Assembly: GCA_947581815.1 (NCBI GenBank)
Contig: CANPVX010000008.1
Location: forward strand, 1-34,357
Reading direction: 5' to 3'
Source of the DNA: Candidatus Indicimonas acetifermentans
Lineage (GTDB): Bacteria; Gemmatimonadota; Gemmatimonadetes; Palauibacterales; KS3-K002
Length of the DNA: 34,357 nt
The position numbers and the translations under genes were made by a program. Under the pieces are notes generated by a model that ran no database searches, was not told where the DNA came from, and worked only from the letters and a program-made list of their open reading frames with translations. This document shows, piece after piece, positions 20,230 through 29,593 of the stretch; positions within the stretch are counted from its first letter, which is position 1; every line of letters begins with the position of its first letter.

Positions 20230-22527
20230 CTAACGATCCGCACAAATACGGTCCACGTCTTCAAGTGTAACCAATATTTCCCTGGGTTTCGACCCCTCGG
20301 GCGGCCCAACGATCCCTGCGGCATGAAGCTGATCAACGATCCGCGCGGCCCGGCCGTAGCCGATCTTGAGGCGTCGCTGGAGAAGGCTGGTCGAGCCTTG
20401 CTGGTTCTGAATCACGAGCTCCGCTGCCTGGCGGAAGAGGGGGTCGCTCTCCTCGAGCACTTCCCTAACCGTGCTTCTGTCGGCCTCCTCCAACTCGCGC
20501 TCTCGAACCGATTCCAGGATGTCTTCCTCTTCCCCAGTCGGGACGGGTTGCTCGGCGGCGATACGATACCATTCCATCAACCGCTCGGTGTCCTCGGTGG
20601 AGACGAACGTACCCTGGATGCGTACCGGCTCGGACTCTCCCGGCGGCAAGAAGAGCATATCGCCGTTACCGAGCAACGTATCGGCGCCGTTCTGATCTAT
20701 GATCGTGCGGCTATCAACCTTGGAGGCGACGCGGAACGCGATGCGACAGGAGAAGTTCGCTTTGATCAAACCCGTGATCACGTTCACGGAGGGGCGTTGA
20801 GTCGCCACGACAAGGTGGATCCCGGTCGCCCTGGCCTTCTGAGCCAAGAAAGCCAGTGGCCGCTCCACTTCTGCCTGAACGGTCATCATCAAGTCGGCAA
20901 GCTCGTCGATGATGAGGACTATGTACGGCAGCGGCTCGGGCTCTTCTATCGCTTCCAGCAGATCGGAGCCCGGGGGACGAACTGTAGCTCCTTTGGTGAC
21001 GCGCCTGTTGAATTCGGCGACGTTGCGACATCCGTTGGCCCCCAGCCAGGCGTAGCGGCGCTCCATCTCGTAGACCAGCCACTTGAGCACCGATGCGGCA
21101 TCGGAGTTGTCAGTGACTACCGTGTGGCGCAGGTGCGGCAAGACGTTGTAGCCGGCCAGCTCCACCATCTTCGGATCGACGAGCAGTAGGCGCAGCCGAT
21201 CCGGAGTGTAGCGATAGATCAAGCTGGTGATGATGGCGTTGATGCAGACCGATTTTCCCGAGCCGGTGACGCCAGCGATCAAGAGGTGCGGCATGCTGGT
21301 CAGGTCTGATACGTACGGCTGCCCCGTCACGTCCTCGCCTAAGGCCAGCGGAAGCTCGGCTCGATTGTTACGGTATGCGCTAGACTCGAGCAGCTCTCGC
21401 AAGTAGACGGTCTTACGCTCCGGGTTCGGAACCTCTACTCCGACGGCACCTTTGCCCGGGATCGGCGCGATGATCCGCACCGACGGTGCCTTCAGCGCTA
21501 GAGCGAGGTCGTCCGCCAGGGCCGCGATGCGGCCGACCTTCACACCGGAAGCAGGGACGACTTCGAACTGGGTGACGACTGGGCCCGTTGTGCGACCGCC
21601 GATCCGGCCTTCAACGCGGAACGTTCGGAGCTTGTCGACGAGCACCTTACCCAGCGCGTCGAGCTTCTCTTCGCTGACCGAGAATTCCTGTTCGGGCGCC
21701 GGCGAGAGGAGCTCGAGCGGAGGCAGTTCGGACGCATCCGGGTCGCCGGGGTCCGGCAGCACGGCGGCGGTCTCAGATTTGATCCGCCGGGCGCCGTTCG
21801 ATTGACGGCGCTCGGGCGGTGGTTCGGCCTCCGGCCCGGCCGTCTCCGTCTCTTGCTGGGATTCCGACCAAGCGAATGTGGGCCGCCGCGGACGCTGCGT
21901 CTGGCGCTCGACGAACCGGCTCCAGGCAGCCCTCAGCGTCTTGCCGGCGCGCATGAGCCACCGGCCAGCTTTGTTCATCGCGCGGGCGAGCGCAGATAGC
22001 CCGTCACGCACCGCTCCGCCAGCCTTCGCCAGGCGCTCGAGCCCGAGCGTGCCGACGACCGACGTGGCAAGCAGTGCCGCCAGGATGAGGGCGCTACCCA
22101 ACCACCCCACGCTGGCGGCGATCGCGCTCGCAGTCCACGCTCCGTAGCTCCCGACCCAGCGGAGGGACGCCCCACCCGTGGGCAGGCCGAGCGATCCGAT
22201 AAGCGCTGGGAAGATGAGGACCAGGGCTGCGAGGAGGGTCGAGATGCGCACGACCCGGGTCCGCTCAAGAAAACCGAAGCTGAGGAGTGACCAGAAGAGC
22301 AGAAGTATCGGGATGAGGATGGCGACGGGACCGAACGTGCCCAGGAGAGCCTCTGCTGTTAGAGCGCCCAGTGGCCCGACTATGTTGTCGGACGGAAAGA
22401 GTCCGTCTGGTCGCGCTCCGGCCAAGCCAACGGGTAGGAAGCTCAAAATCGCGAACAGTCCTACGACGGCCAGTCCGATACCGATCAGGACTCGCTGGGT
22501 CCGATCATCTCCCCGCACCCCCATCAC
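20230..22527 (-). CDS. ftsK: DNA translocase FtsK
   Basis: N-terminal TM segments; motor PHLLIAGVTGSGKSVCINAIITSLIYRYTPDRLRLLLVDPKMVEL; GIHLVVATQRPSVNVITGLIKANF; C-terminal gamma winged helix QGSTSLLQRRLKIGYGRAARIVDQLHAAGIVGP. Confidence 0.97.
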   Translation of the reverse strand: MMGVRGDDRTQRVLIGIGLAVVGLFAILSFLPVGLAGARPDGLFPSDNIVGPLGALTAEALLGTFGPVAILIPILLLFWSLLSFGFLERTRVVRISTLLAALVLIFPALIGSLGLPTGGASLRWVGSYGAWTASAIAASVGWLGSALILAALLATSVVGTLGLERLAKAGGAVRDGLSALARAMNKAGRWLMRAGKTLRAAWSRFVERQTQRPRRPTFAWSESQQETETAGPEAEPPPERRQSNGARRIKSETAAVLPDPGDPDASELPPLELLSPAPEQEFSVSEEKLDALGKVLVDKLRTFRVEGRIGGRTTGPVVTQFEVVPASGVKVGRIAALADDLALALKAPSVRIIAPIPGKGAVGVEVPNPERKTVYLRELLESSAYRNNRAELPLALGEDVTGQPYVSDLTSMPHLLIAGVTGSGKSVCINAIITSLIYRYTPDRLRLLLVDPKMVELAGYNVLPHLRHTVVTDNSDAASVLKWLVYEMERRYAWLGANGCRNVAEFNRRVTKGATVRPPGSDLLEAIEEPEPLPYIVLIIDELADLMMTVQAEVERPLAFLAQKARATGIHLVVATQRPSVNVITGLIKANFSCRIAFRVASKVDSRTIIDQNGADTLLGNGDMLFLPPGESEPVRIQGTFVSTEDTERLMEWYRIAAEQPVPTGEEEDILESVRERELEEADRSTVREVLEESDPLFRQAAELVIQNQQGSTSLLQRRLKIGYGRAARIVDQLHAAGIVGPPEGSKPREILVTLEDVDRICADR

Positions 22528-22543
22528 TCATCTCCTCCTAAAA

Positions 22544-23311
22544 CTATTTCCTTTTCACGCCATCCGCGGTTTGTTCCGCGAGCTCGAGCCGCGTGATCTG
22601 ACTATCCCGCAGAATAGGCACTTCCAAAATAGAGTCTACCTTCGCGCAGAGGGCGAGATCTTCGCCCAGCCCCACTCGCTCGAGCGCTTGCCCTGCGGCC
22701 GTATCGCGCAAGAAATCGACGCTGACGGTTCCTTGTTGCCGGGCCAAAGCGAGAGCGGCGATGGCGCCATCACCCAGCTCGGGCGCGCCGGCTCGCTTGC
22801 TCCGTTTCTTCAGGCATCTCTCGATCAGCATCCCCGCACAGAGAGCATCGTCCACGCTCACTCTCCCATCGAGGCCAGCGCAAACGATGAGCGGATCACG
22901 CTCGGCCCGCGACAGCTCTCGCGCTACCGCCCTCAGGTTGACGAAAGCGCCTATGAACACTGGACTGGCGCCCGACAGCAACTTCAGCGCGCGGGTCCCA
23001 TTCGTTGTCGTCATCACTATGGTCCGCTGGCGGATCACGCCTGCCGTGAACTCCGACGGGGAATTCCCAAGGTCGAAGCCTTCTATCCGCACGCCCTGGC
23101 GCTCGCCGCAGAGGAGGACGTTATCGCGCCCGATCGAATTGCCGATCCGGAGCGCTTCCTCTATGGAAGCTGCGGGGACGACGGCCCGAGCGCCGTTATG
23201 TATCGCCGTCGTCATAGTCGTCGAGGCCCGCAGCACGTCGATGAGTACGCCCGGACGATCTTGAGCGCTAAACTGCTCGAGTTCCGATATCGTCCACACT
23301 ACGTCGATCAT
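22544..23311 (-). CDS. comB: 2-phosphosulfolactate phosphatase family (ComB)
   Basis: VLIDVLRASTTMTTAIHNGARAVVPAASIEEAL, GERQGVRIEGFDLGNSPSEFT, MTTTNGTRAL. Start overlaps the accC stop (TAATG). Confidence 0.9.
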   Translation of the reverse strand: MIDVVWTISELEQFSAQDRPGVLIDVLRASTTMTTAIHNGARAVVPAASIEEALRIGNSIGRDNVLLCGERQGVRIEGFDLGNSPSEFTAGVIRQRTIVMTTTNGTRALKLLSGASPVFIGAFVNLRAVARELSRAERDPLIVCAGLDGRVSVDDALCAGMLIERCLKKRSKRAGAPELGDGAIAALALARQQGTVSVDFLRDTAAGQALERVGLGEDLALCAKVDSILEVPILRDSQITRLELAEQTADGVKRK

Positions 23312-24675
23312 TATCGGCTGCTGGCGCCGGTCAGTTCCGCGGCGCGGTTTCGCTCCAAGAAGGCCGTGTCCACTTCACCGGACCGGAAGTCCGGATGGTC
23401 GAGGACGCCCGCCAGGAACGGAATGGTGGTATGCACGCCCTCGAGGACGAACATGTCCAGAGCCAGGCGCGCCCGCTCGATAGCTGCATCGCGCGTGTTG
23501 GCCCGCACGATCAGCTTGGCCAGCAGCGAGTCGTAGTACGGCGGCACCGTATAGCCTGCATAAACGTGCGTATCGACACGCACTCCAGGGCCACCCGGCG
23601 GGTGAAAGGCCGAGATCAAACCCGGCGATGGCTTGAAATCTTCCTCCGGGTCCTCGGCGTTGATACGGCACTCGATGGTGTGACCCCGCAGCTTGAGCCC
23701 AGCCGGAATCGAAAGCGGCTCGCCGGCGGCGACTCGAATCTGTTCCTGCACGAGATCGAAGCCGGTTGCCTCCTCAGTGACCGGATGCTCGACCTGAATT
23801 CGAGTGTTCATCTCAAGAAAATAGAACCTGCCGTCGCGATCGAGGAGGAACTCCATTGTGCCGGCGCCCACGTAACCAATGGCCTCGGCCCCCTTCACAG
23901 CGGCGGCGCCCATCTGCTCGCGTAGCTCCTGATCGAGCGCCGGGCTCGGAGCTTCTTCAATGAGTTTCTGATGTCGACGCTGCAGCGAGCAGTCGCGCTC
24001 CCCGAGGTGGATGATGCTCCCCTGAGTATCGCCCATGATCTGAAACTCGACGTGGCGGGCGTTCTCCAGCAGCTTCTCGACATAGAGCGATCCATTATTG
24101 AAGGAGGCCTCGGCTTCGATCCTGGCCGTATTGAACTGCGCCTCGAAGTCCTCCGGGGATCGCACCTTCCTCATCCCCTTCCCCCCGCCGCCCGCCGCGG
24201 CCTTGATCATGACGGGGAACCCGATCTGCTTGGCCGCTCTAGCGGCCTTCTGCGTATCGGTTTGAGCTTCTTCGGTGCCAGGGATCACCGGGACGCCCAC
24301 GCCGGCCATCACCTGCCGTGCGGCAACCTTGTCACCCATTTGCCGGATCTGCGCGGCGGTCGGACCGATGAACAGGAAATCGGAGTTCGCCACGATCTCC
24401 GAGAACTCCGCGTCCTCCGCCAGAAAGCCGTAGCCGGGGTGGATCGCTTCGGCGCCGGCGATCTCGGCCGCCGCGATGATGCGGGGGATGTTGAGGTAGC
24501 TATCTCGGGCCGGCGCCGGACCGATGCACACGGCTTCGTCCGCGAAACGAACGTGCAGCGAATCGAGATCCGCTTCCGAGTGAACGGCCACGGTCTCGAT
24601 GCCGAGCTCCCGACAGGCTCGGATGACCCGAAGAGCGATCTCCCCGCGGTTAGCGATCAGCACTTTCTGGAGCAA
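23311..24675 (-). CDS. accC: acetyl-CoA carboxylase biotin carboxylase subunit
   Basis: [87 protein letters not shown]. Confidence 0.97.
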   Translation of the reverse strand: MLQKVLIANRGEIALRVIRACRELGIETVAVHSEADLDSLHVRFADEAVCIGPAPARDSYLNIPRIIAAAEIAGAEAIHPGYGFLAEDAEFSEIVANSDFLFIGPTAAQIRQMGDKVAARQVMAGVGVPVIPGTEEAQTDTQKAARAAKQIGFPVMIKAAAGGGGKGMRKVRSPEDFEAQFNTARIEAEASFNNGSLYVEKLLENARHVEFQIMGDTQGSIIHLGERDCSLQRRHQKLIEEAPSPALDQELREQMGAAAVKGAEAIGYVGAGTMEFLLDRDGRFYFLEMNTRIQVEHPVTEEATGFDLVQEQIRVAAGEPLSIPAGLKLRGHTIECRINAEDPEEDFKPSPGLISAFHPPGGPGVRVDTHVYAGYTVPPYYDSLLAKLIVRANTRDAAIERARLALDMFVLEGVHTTIPFLAGVLDHPDFRSGEVDTAFLERNRAAELTGASSR

Positions 24676-24725
24676 GACGCTGTTCCTCGCTGGAGCTATT
24701 AGGGAGGCAGGGGTCAGCGGGCCGA

Positions 24726-25208
24726 TCAGTCGGGCAGGATGCGGAACAGAATCTGGCCGTACTCGACCGGTTCGGCGTTGTCCACGCAGACTTCCTTGAT
24801 CGCCCCGTCCGTCTCCGCCTCCAACTCGTTCATCAGCTTCATCGCCTCTAGGATGCAGAGCGTTTGGCCTTTGCTCACGTGATCGCCTATTTGCACGTAA
24901 GGATCGGCATCCGGTGCGGGGGCGCGATAGAAGGTTCCGACCATAGGCGAGACTACTTCGGTCAAATTGGTGTCGACCGCAGCGTCCGGGGCGGCCGGCG
25001 CATTAGACGCCGAATTAGTCAATGAACCGGCGGTATTCGTCCCGGCGCTTGTGCCACCGAGCGCGGCGAGGTTTACCGTCTCCCCACCGATGACGGCCGG
25101 ATTCTTCGAGATCCGTATCTTCGTCCCCCAGCGAGAGATCTCCAGCGTGTCTATATCGCTGGACTCGACCGTCTCGATGAGACGCTTGACAAACGCTAGA
25201 TCAATCAT
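24726..25208 (-). CDS. accB: acetyl-CoA carboxylase biotin carboxyl carrier protein
   Basis: [48 protein letters not shown]. Start at [10 protein letters not shown] (25208), overlapping the efp stop as TGATG. Confidence 0.95.
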   Translation of the reverse strand: MIDLAFVKRLIETVESSDIDTLEISRWGTKIRISKNPAVIGGETVNLAALGGTSAGTNTAGSLTNSASNAPAAPDAAVDTNLTEVVSPMVGTFYRAPAPDADPYVQIGDHVSKGQTLCILEAMKLMNELEAETDGAIKEVCVDNAEPVEYGQILFRILPD

Positions 25209-25771
25209 CAGCTGACGCGCTCCAGGTACTTGTTCTCGCGTCGATCGACTTTGATCACATCGCCGGTCTCGACGAAAAGGGGGACGTGCACGACTGCCCC
25301 CGTCTCGAGCTTCGCTGGTTTGGTTCCTCCCTGCGCGGTATCCCCTCGCACTCCCGGATCCGTTTCCGCTACCTCCAGTTCGACGAAGAAGGGCAGCTCG
25401 ACCGAGATGGGTTGTTCTCCACGCACCATGGCCTCGCAAATCATGTTCTCTTTCAGATACTCCAGTTGCTCGGCTCCGATGGTAGCGGCCGGCAACGGGA
25501 TCTGCTCGTACGTCTCTTGGTCCATAAAATAATAGAACTGCCCGTCGTTGTAACTGTACTGAACGGGCCGCCGCACAAGTCGCACCTCATCGACCTTCTC
25601 ACCGGATCGGAACGTCTTTTCGACAACCGCCCCCGTTAGGACATTCTTTAGCTTCGTGCGAACGAACGCCCCACCCTTGCCGGGTTTAACGTGCTGAAAA
25701 TAGGCGATGGAGTAGAGCACGCTATTGAGCTCGATCACCATGCCGTTTCGAAAATCCGCCGTCGTCGCCAT
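25208..25771 (-). CDS. efp: elongation factor P
   Basis: TTADFRNGMVIELNSVLYSIAYFQHVKPGKGGAFVRTKLKNVLTGAVVEKTFRSGEKV. Start at MATTADF. Confidence 0.96.
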   Translation of the reverse strand: MATTADFRNGMVIELNSVLYSIAYFQHVKPGKGGAFVRTKLKNVLTGAVVEKTFRSGEKVDEVRLVRRPVQYSYNDGQFYYFMDQETYEQIPLPAATIGAEQLEYLKENMICEAMVRGEQPISVELPFFVELEVAETDPGVRGDTAQGGTKPAKLETGAVVHVPLFVETGDVIKVDRRENKYLERVS

Positions 25772-25833
25772 TCCTTCGATCGATCTATTCCCTGAGCCTG
25801 GGCTGCGGTTCAACGCCGCAACCGCGCCCTTAT

Positions 25834-26940
25834 CTACAGGGGTAATGATTGGAGCTGCGCTTTAGGCAATTTAACCAGAGATCGGGCCCCGCCGCTCCCG
25901 ATCACCAAATCGTCCTCTATCCGAACTCCTCCCCAGCCATGAAAGTAGAGGCCGGGCTCCACAGTAACAACCATGTTCCGGCGCAGCCGCTCCTCGCTAC
26001 GAGTGTGGAGTCGCGGCCCTTCGTGCACTTCGAGTCCCAGTCCGTGCCCCGTGCTGTGCGGAAATTGACCTCCCAGGTCCCGTCGGGCCAGGACTTCTCG
26101 GGCGGCGGCATCGACCCGGCTCGCTGGGATTCCCTCCGCCAGAGCCGCCGCCGCAGCCTCTTGCGCCTCGAGAACCGCTTGGTAAACCTCGACCTGGCGC
26201 TGGCTCGGCGAGCCTAGCACGAAGGTGCGCGTGATGTCCGAACAGTACCCGTTCCAGCGCGCCCCGAAGTCTACGAGCAGCAGGTCTCCTTCGCTCAGCT
26301 TGTTTTCGCTGGCTTGCGCGTGGGGTAGCGCGGACCGGCTCCCCGCCGCGACGATCGTCTCGAACGCCGGGCCTTCCGCCCCCGCTCGAGCCATCCGATA
26401 GTCAAGCTCCGCCGCTATGTCCCGCTCCGAAACGCCGGGCCTCGCCATTTCGAGCGTTTCTTCCAGGGCTCGGCCCGCGATCGCCGCCGCCTCCTCGATC
26501 GCTGCTTGCTCGTCTTCGTCCTTCACGGCGCGCAACTCTTCCACAACATCGCTGGCCGACTCCCACTCGACCGAGCCCGCCCGTTCGCTCAGCTCCTTCC
26601 AATCCGAATACGAAAGGTGCGATCCCTCGAAGCCGACCTTCCCCCCAGCGTGGGCATCAGCGGCGCGCTTCGCCAGCTCACCCAACAACCCGTTCCGCAC
26701 GATAATGAGCTCGCACTCTCCTGCGGTGAGCTCTCTCGTCGCCCGCTCTTCGTAGCGAGCGTCGGTCGCGAAGATCGCTCGATCCCCGTCGAGCAGCAGC
26801 CCGGCGTTGGAACCGCTGAATCCGCTCAAGTAGCGAATGTTCGCGAGGTGAGTGATGAGCAGGCCGTCCAGGCCCAGGTGCGCCGCCCTGGCGCGTACGG
26901 CAGCGACGCGCCGTGCAAAGGCACCCGTGTAGCCAATCAT
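25834..26940 (-). CDS. M24 family Xaa-Pro aminopeptidase/dipeptidase
   Basis: [64 protein letters not shown]. Confidence 0.93.
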   Translation of the reverse strand: MIGYTGAFARRVAAVRARAAHLGLDGLLITHLANIRYLSGFSGSNAGLLLDGDRAIFATDARYEERATRELTAGECELIIVRNGLLGELAKRAADAHAGGKVGFEGSHLSYSDWKELSERAGSVEWESASDVVEELRAVKDEDEQAAIEEAAAIAGRALEETLEMARPGVSERDIAAELDYRMARAGAEGPAFETIVAAGSRSALPHAQASENKLSEGDLLLVDFGARWNGYCSDITRTFVLGSPSQRQVEVYQAVLEAQEAAAAALAEGIPASRVDAAAREVLARRDLGGQFPHSTGHGLGLEVHEGPRLHTRSEERLRRNMVVTVEPGLYFHGWGGVRIEDDLVIGSGGARSLVKLPKAQLQSLPL

Positions 26941-27395
26941 CGGCGGCGCAGGTAGCCGACCAACGCCCGAAGGGCCAAGACGTAGCTGTCGCCGCCGAAC
27001 CCCGTCACAAGGCCCACCGCCAGATCGGAGAGATAGGAGTGATGCCGGAAGGTTTCCCGGGCCTGAATGTTCGTGAGGTGAACTTCGACGAAAGGTATGC
27101 CGCCTGCCTTGAGCGCGTCGCGTATGGCGATGCTGGTGTGGGTGTAGGCAGCTGCGTTGACAAGAAGACCGCTAAACTCCGCGCTGGCCGCCTGAATCCA
27201 GTCAACCAGCTCGCCCTCGACGTTCGATTGAAAGGAAACGAGCTCGACCTGGAGTTCGCGGGCGAGCTCGATGAGGCGTTGATCGATCGCCTCGAGATCT
27301 TCTGCTCCATAGATGTCCGGCTCGCGCCGACCCAGGAGGTTGAGATTGGGGCCGTGCAAGACCCCGACGCTTACCGCTTGAGACTTCTCAGCCAC
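26937..27395 (-). CDS. aroQ: type II 3-dehydroquinate dehydratase
   Basis: [72 protein letters not shown]. Overlaps the upstream TPR ORF by 25 nt. Confidence 0.95.
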   Translation of the reverse strand: MAEKSQAVSVGVLHGPNLNLLGRREPDIYGAEDLEAIDQRLIELARELQVELVSFQSNVEGELVDWIQAASAEFSGLLVNAAAYTHTSIAIRDALKAGGIPFVEVHLTNIQARETFRHHSYLSDLAVGLVTGFGGDSYVLALRALVGYLRRR

Positions 27396-29365
27396 TCCTG
27401 AAACTGAGCCATGTCTTCCGTGTCTCCGCCGGCGGCAGAGCTCGGCGAAGAGGCTGAAGCTTGATCGTGAGGGCCGGATTCCTCAGCGTCGCTCGCGCCG
27501 GAGCCGGAGTCGAAAATGAGAAGCTTTGTCAGGTAATCCTCGATCGTCTCCCCCCGCGTGTCAGGCTCTTCTGCCGTACCGCCAACACGCGAGTAATCCT
27601 CCGCGGGCGCTTCACTCACCTCGGCTACGTCCGCGCTAGCCACGTCATCTAGTATCGCGAGGGACTCTGCGACGGGACTCTCAACCGCGGCAGGTTCAGG
27701 CTGTGCTGCGGCCGGCTCTGCGATCGGGGACGTTACGGACCCAAAGACCTCATCAGGCGCGGCTTCGTCGGCCGGCGTGTCCAGCAGCATCCCCGCGGGC
27801 TCGCCGTCTTCCTGGTCTCCCGCTCGGCTGGCTGCCAGATCGAAGGAGCCGGCGAAGGGATCGACGTCGGAGAGCGCCGAGTCGGGCGCCGCCGTCGCGA
27901 ATTCGAACGCGGCGCTGCTTCGCTCACCGTCGTTGGTCGACTGTGCAAAATCAGTCATCGACGGCAGCGCCGCCTCAGCATCTTCGGATTCCGTCCCTAG
28001 AGCAGCCTGGATCGGCGGTGCTTCGGCCGCCGGAGGAGAGGGCTGCGCTTCGCTAAGGTCTGGAGCGATCGGCTCGACCGTTTCGGCAAACGGATCCTGA
28101 ACGGCTTCTAGCTCGAACTCGGGCGGCGTGCCGTCTTCAGCCGGGGTCTGCCGTTGAGCTTCGATCTCCGCCACTCGAGCCAGGAGCCCCTCATCGTTGG
28201 GGCGCATTTCGAGGAGCTGCCTGTACACGTCCAGCGCATCGTCGTAGAGACCCTGCTCGGCGTACAGTTCAGCCATGGTCTCGGTGACCATGCTATTGCC
28301 TTCCTCGTCATCCCCGCCAAGCTCAGATGATGTAGGCATCTCTTCGCCGGCTACCGCACTCAAGTCGAACGAGACATCATCGGAATCGAGGTCGCCGAAC
28401 AGTTCGCTGTCGGGCATTCCCTCGGCCTGCCCCGCCTCACCACCCAAGTAGCCGGGAGTCCAGGCGCCCATTTCGTCGAGATTGAAAGCTGCATCGCCCG
28501 AATCGGCCTCCTGGGTGTCCGCACCGGCGACCTCAGCCGCGAGCGGGTCCTCGGCCGCCTCGCCGTTCACACGGCCGACCTCGCCGAGGGTTGGCTCCGG
28601 TGTCGACGCTTCGGCAGGCTCAGCGACCTCGGCGTCGTCATCGAGCATGCGCTGCTCCCACGGCATCGCATCCGGTGCCTCGCTGCCAAAGGGTACCGCG
28701 ACCGCCTCGGCGTCCGTTGGACGCTCGCGGTCGTGGCTGAGCAGTCCTTCAACTGGGGCGATGGGTTCCTCGACGTTAGACTCGTCTGCTTCCGCTCCGG
28801 TCAGGGTCGACTCCCACGGCGTCTCCGCCTCGGGCTCGTCTGCGGCGACGGGCGCGGGAGGCGTCGAATCGGGCGTGTCCAGGCTGGCCGTGGGCTCCTC
28901 GTGAACCAGCGCCTCTTCCTCGGCGACCTCCTCGTCCACACCGCCCTCGAGAGCGGCTAGCGCCTGGTTGGCCTCTTCGCTACGCGAATCGATCAGAAGC
29001 ATGCGCTCGTACCAGGAGCGGGCGTCTTCGACGCGGCCGCCGCTCGTTGCGAGGTCTCCGAGCAACTTCAGTGCGATGAGGTTCTGGGGATCGAGCTCGA
29101 GCACTTTCGACAACTGCGTATGCGCGTCGGAGAGTCGTTCGCTGTCTAGATAGATGCGCCCGAGAACTATGTAGGCGCTGATGTAGTTCGGGTGATTCTT
29201 AAGGCCGTGCAGGATGAGTCCCTCGGCCTTGGAGTGGTCGCCAAGTTTACGATAACCGTCGGCCAGGTGGGCGAAAACGCGGCCCTTGGGATTGTCTCGC
29301 CAGCGCGCTTCTAGCTTATCTATTTCCCCGAGGATGTCCGACTGTGGATCGTTTTCCGGAGACAT
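27371..29365 (-). CDS. TPR protein with very long acidic, Ala/Glu/Pro-rich presumably disordered regions
   Basis: TPR-like blocks at about aa 45-155 and 378-425 (ORF numbering), acidic low-complexity between and after; conserved-looking tail [16 protein letters not shown] at 29365 preceded by AGGAG. Confidence 0.85.
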   Translation of the reverse strand: MSPENDPQSDILGEIDKLEARWRDNPKGRVFAHLADGYRKLGDHSKAEGLILHGLKNHPNYISAYIVLGRIYLDSERLSDAHTQLSKVLELDPQNLIALKLLGDLATSGGRVEDARSWYERMLLIDSRSEEANQALAALEGGVDEEVAEEEALVHEEPTASLDTPDSTPPAPVAADEPEAETPWESTLTGAEADESNVEEPIAPVEGLLSHDRERPTDAEAVAVPFGSEAPDAMPWEQRMLDDDAEVAEPAEASTPEPTLGEVGRVNGEAAEDPLAAEVAGADTQEADSGDAAFNLDEMGAWTPGYLGGEAGQAEGMPDSELFGDLDSDDVSFDLSAVAGEEMPTSSELGGDDEEGNSMVTETMAELYAEQGLYDDALDVYRQLLEMRPNDEGLLARVAEIEAQRQTPAEDGTPPEFELEAVQDPFAETVEPIAPDLSEAQPSPPAAEAPPIQAALGTESEDAEAALPSMTDFAQSTNDGERSSAAFEFATAAPDSALSDVDPFAGSFDLAASRAGDQEDGEPAGMLLDTPADEAAPDEVFGSVTSPIAEPAAAQPEPAAVESPVAESLAILDDVASADVAEVSEAPAEDYSRVGGTAEEPDTRGETIEDYLTKLLIFDSGSGASDAEESGPHDQASASSPSSAAGGDTEDMAQFQEWLRSLKR

Positions 29366-29424
29366 CGATTTCCTTACTCCTGAGGGCGGATGTTGAGGCT
29401 TAGGCTGGCAGAGGGGGACTGGCA

Positions 29425-29454
29425 ATTATAGCTACAGCAAGGCGTTAGTGTCAA
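29425..29454 (-). promoter_or_regulatory. sigma70-type promoter for the TPR-aroQ-pepQ-efp-accBC gene string
   Basis: Minus strand TTGACA (29454-29449), 18-nt spacer, TATAAT (29430-29425); ATG about 60 nt downstream at 29365. Confidence 0.85.
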
Positions 29455-29593
29455 CGGCCGACCGCCGAGGAGGGGCCCCTGTTGGGCAACGGTTCTGGAA
29501 CCCGAGCGGTGGCTTTTTGCGTATCTAACGATAGATTCAGGGGTTCATTCAAGAACACGAAATGTACGTGCCGAAGAGGAGAATTCTGGCCAT

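Noticed and set aside
22178-23536. 452-aa plus-strand ORF across ftsK/comB/accC
   Set aside because: Crosses three supported genes on the opposite strand; composition-driven.
24176-24200. C-rich run that looks like a G-quadruplex on the minus strand in accC
   Set aside because: Encodes the conserved [13 protein letters not shown]-grasp loop and has only three adequate G-runs.
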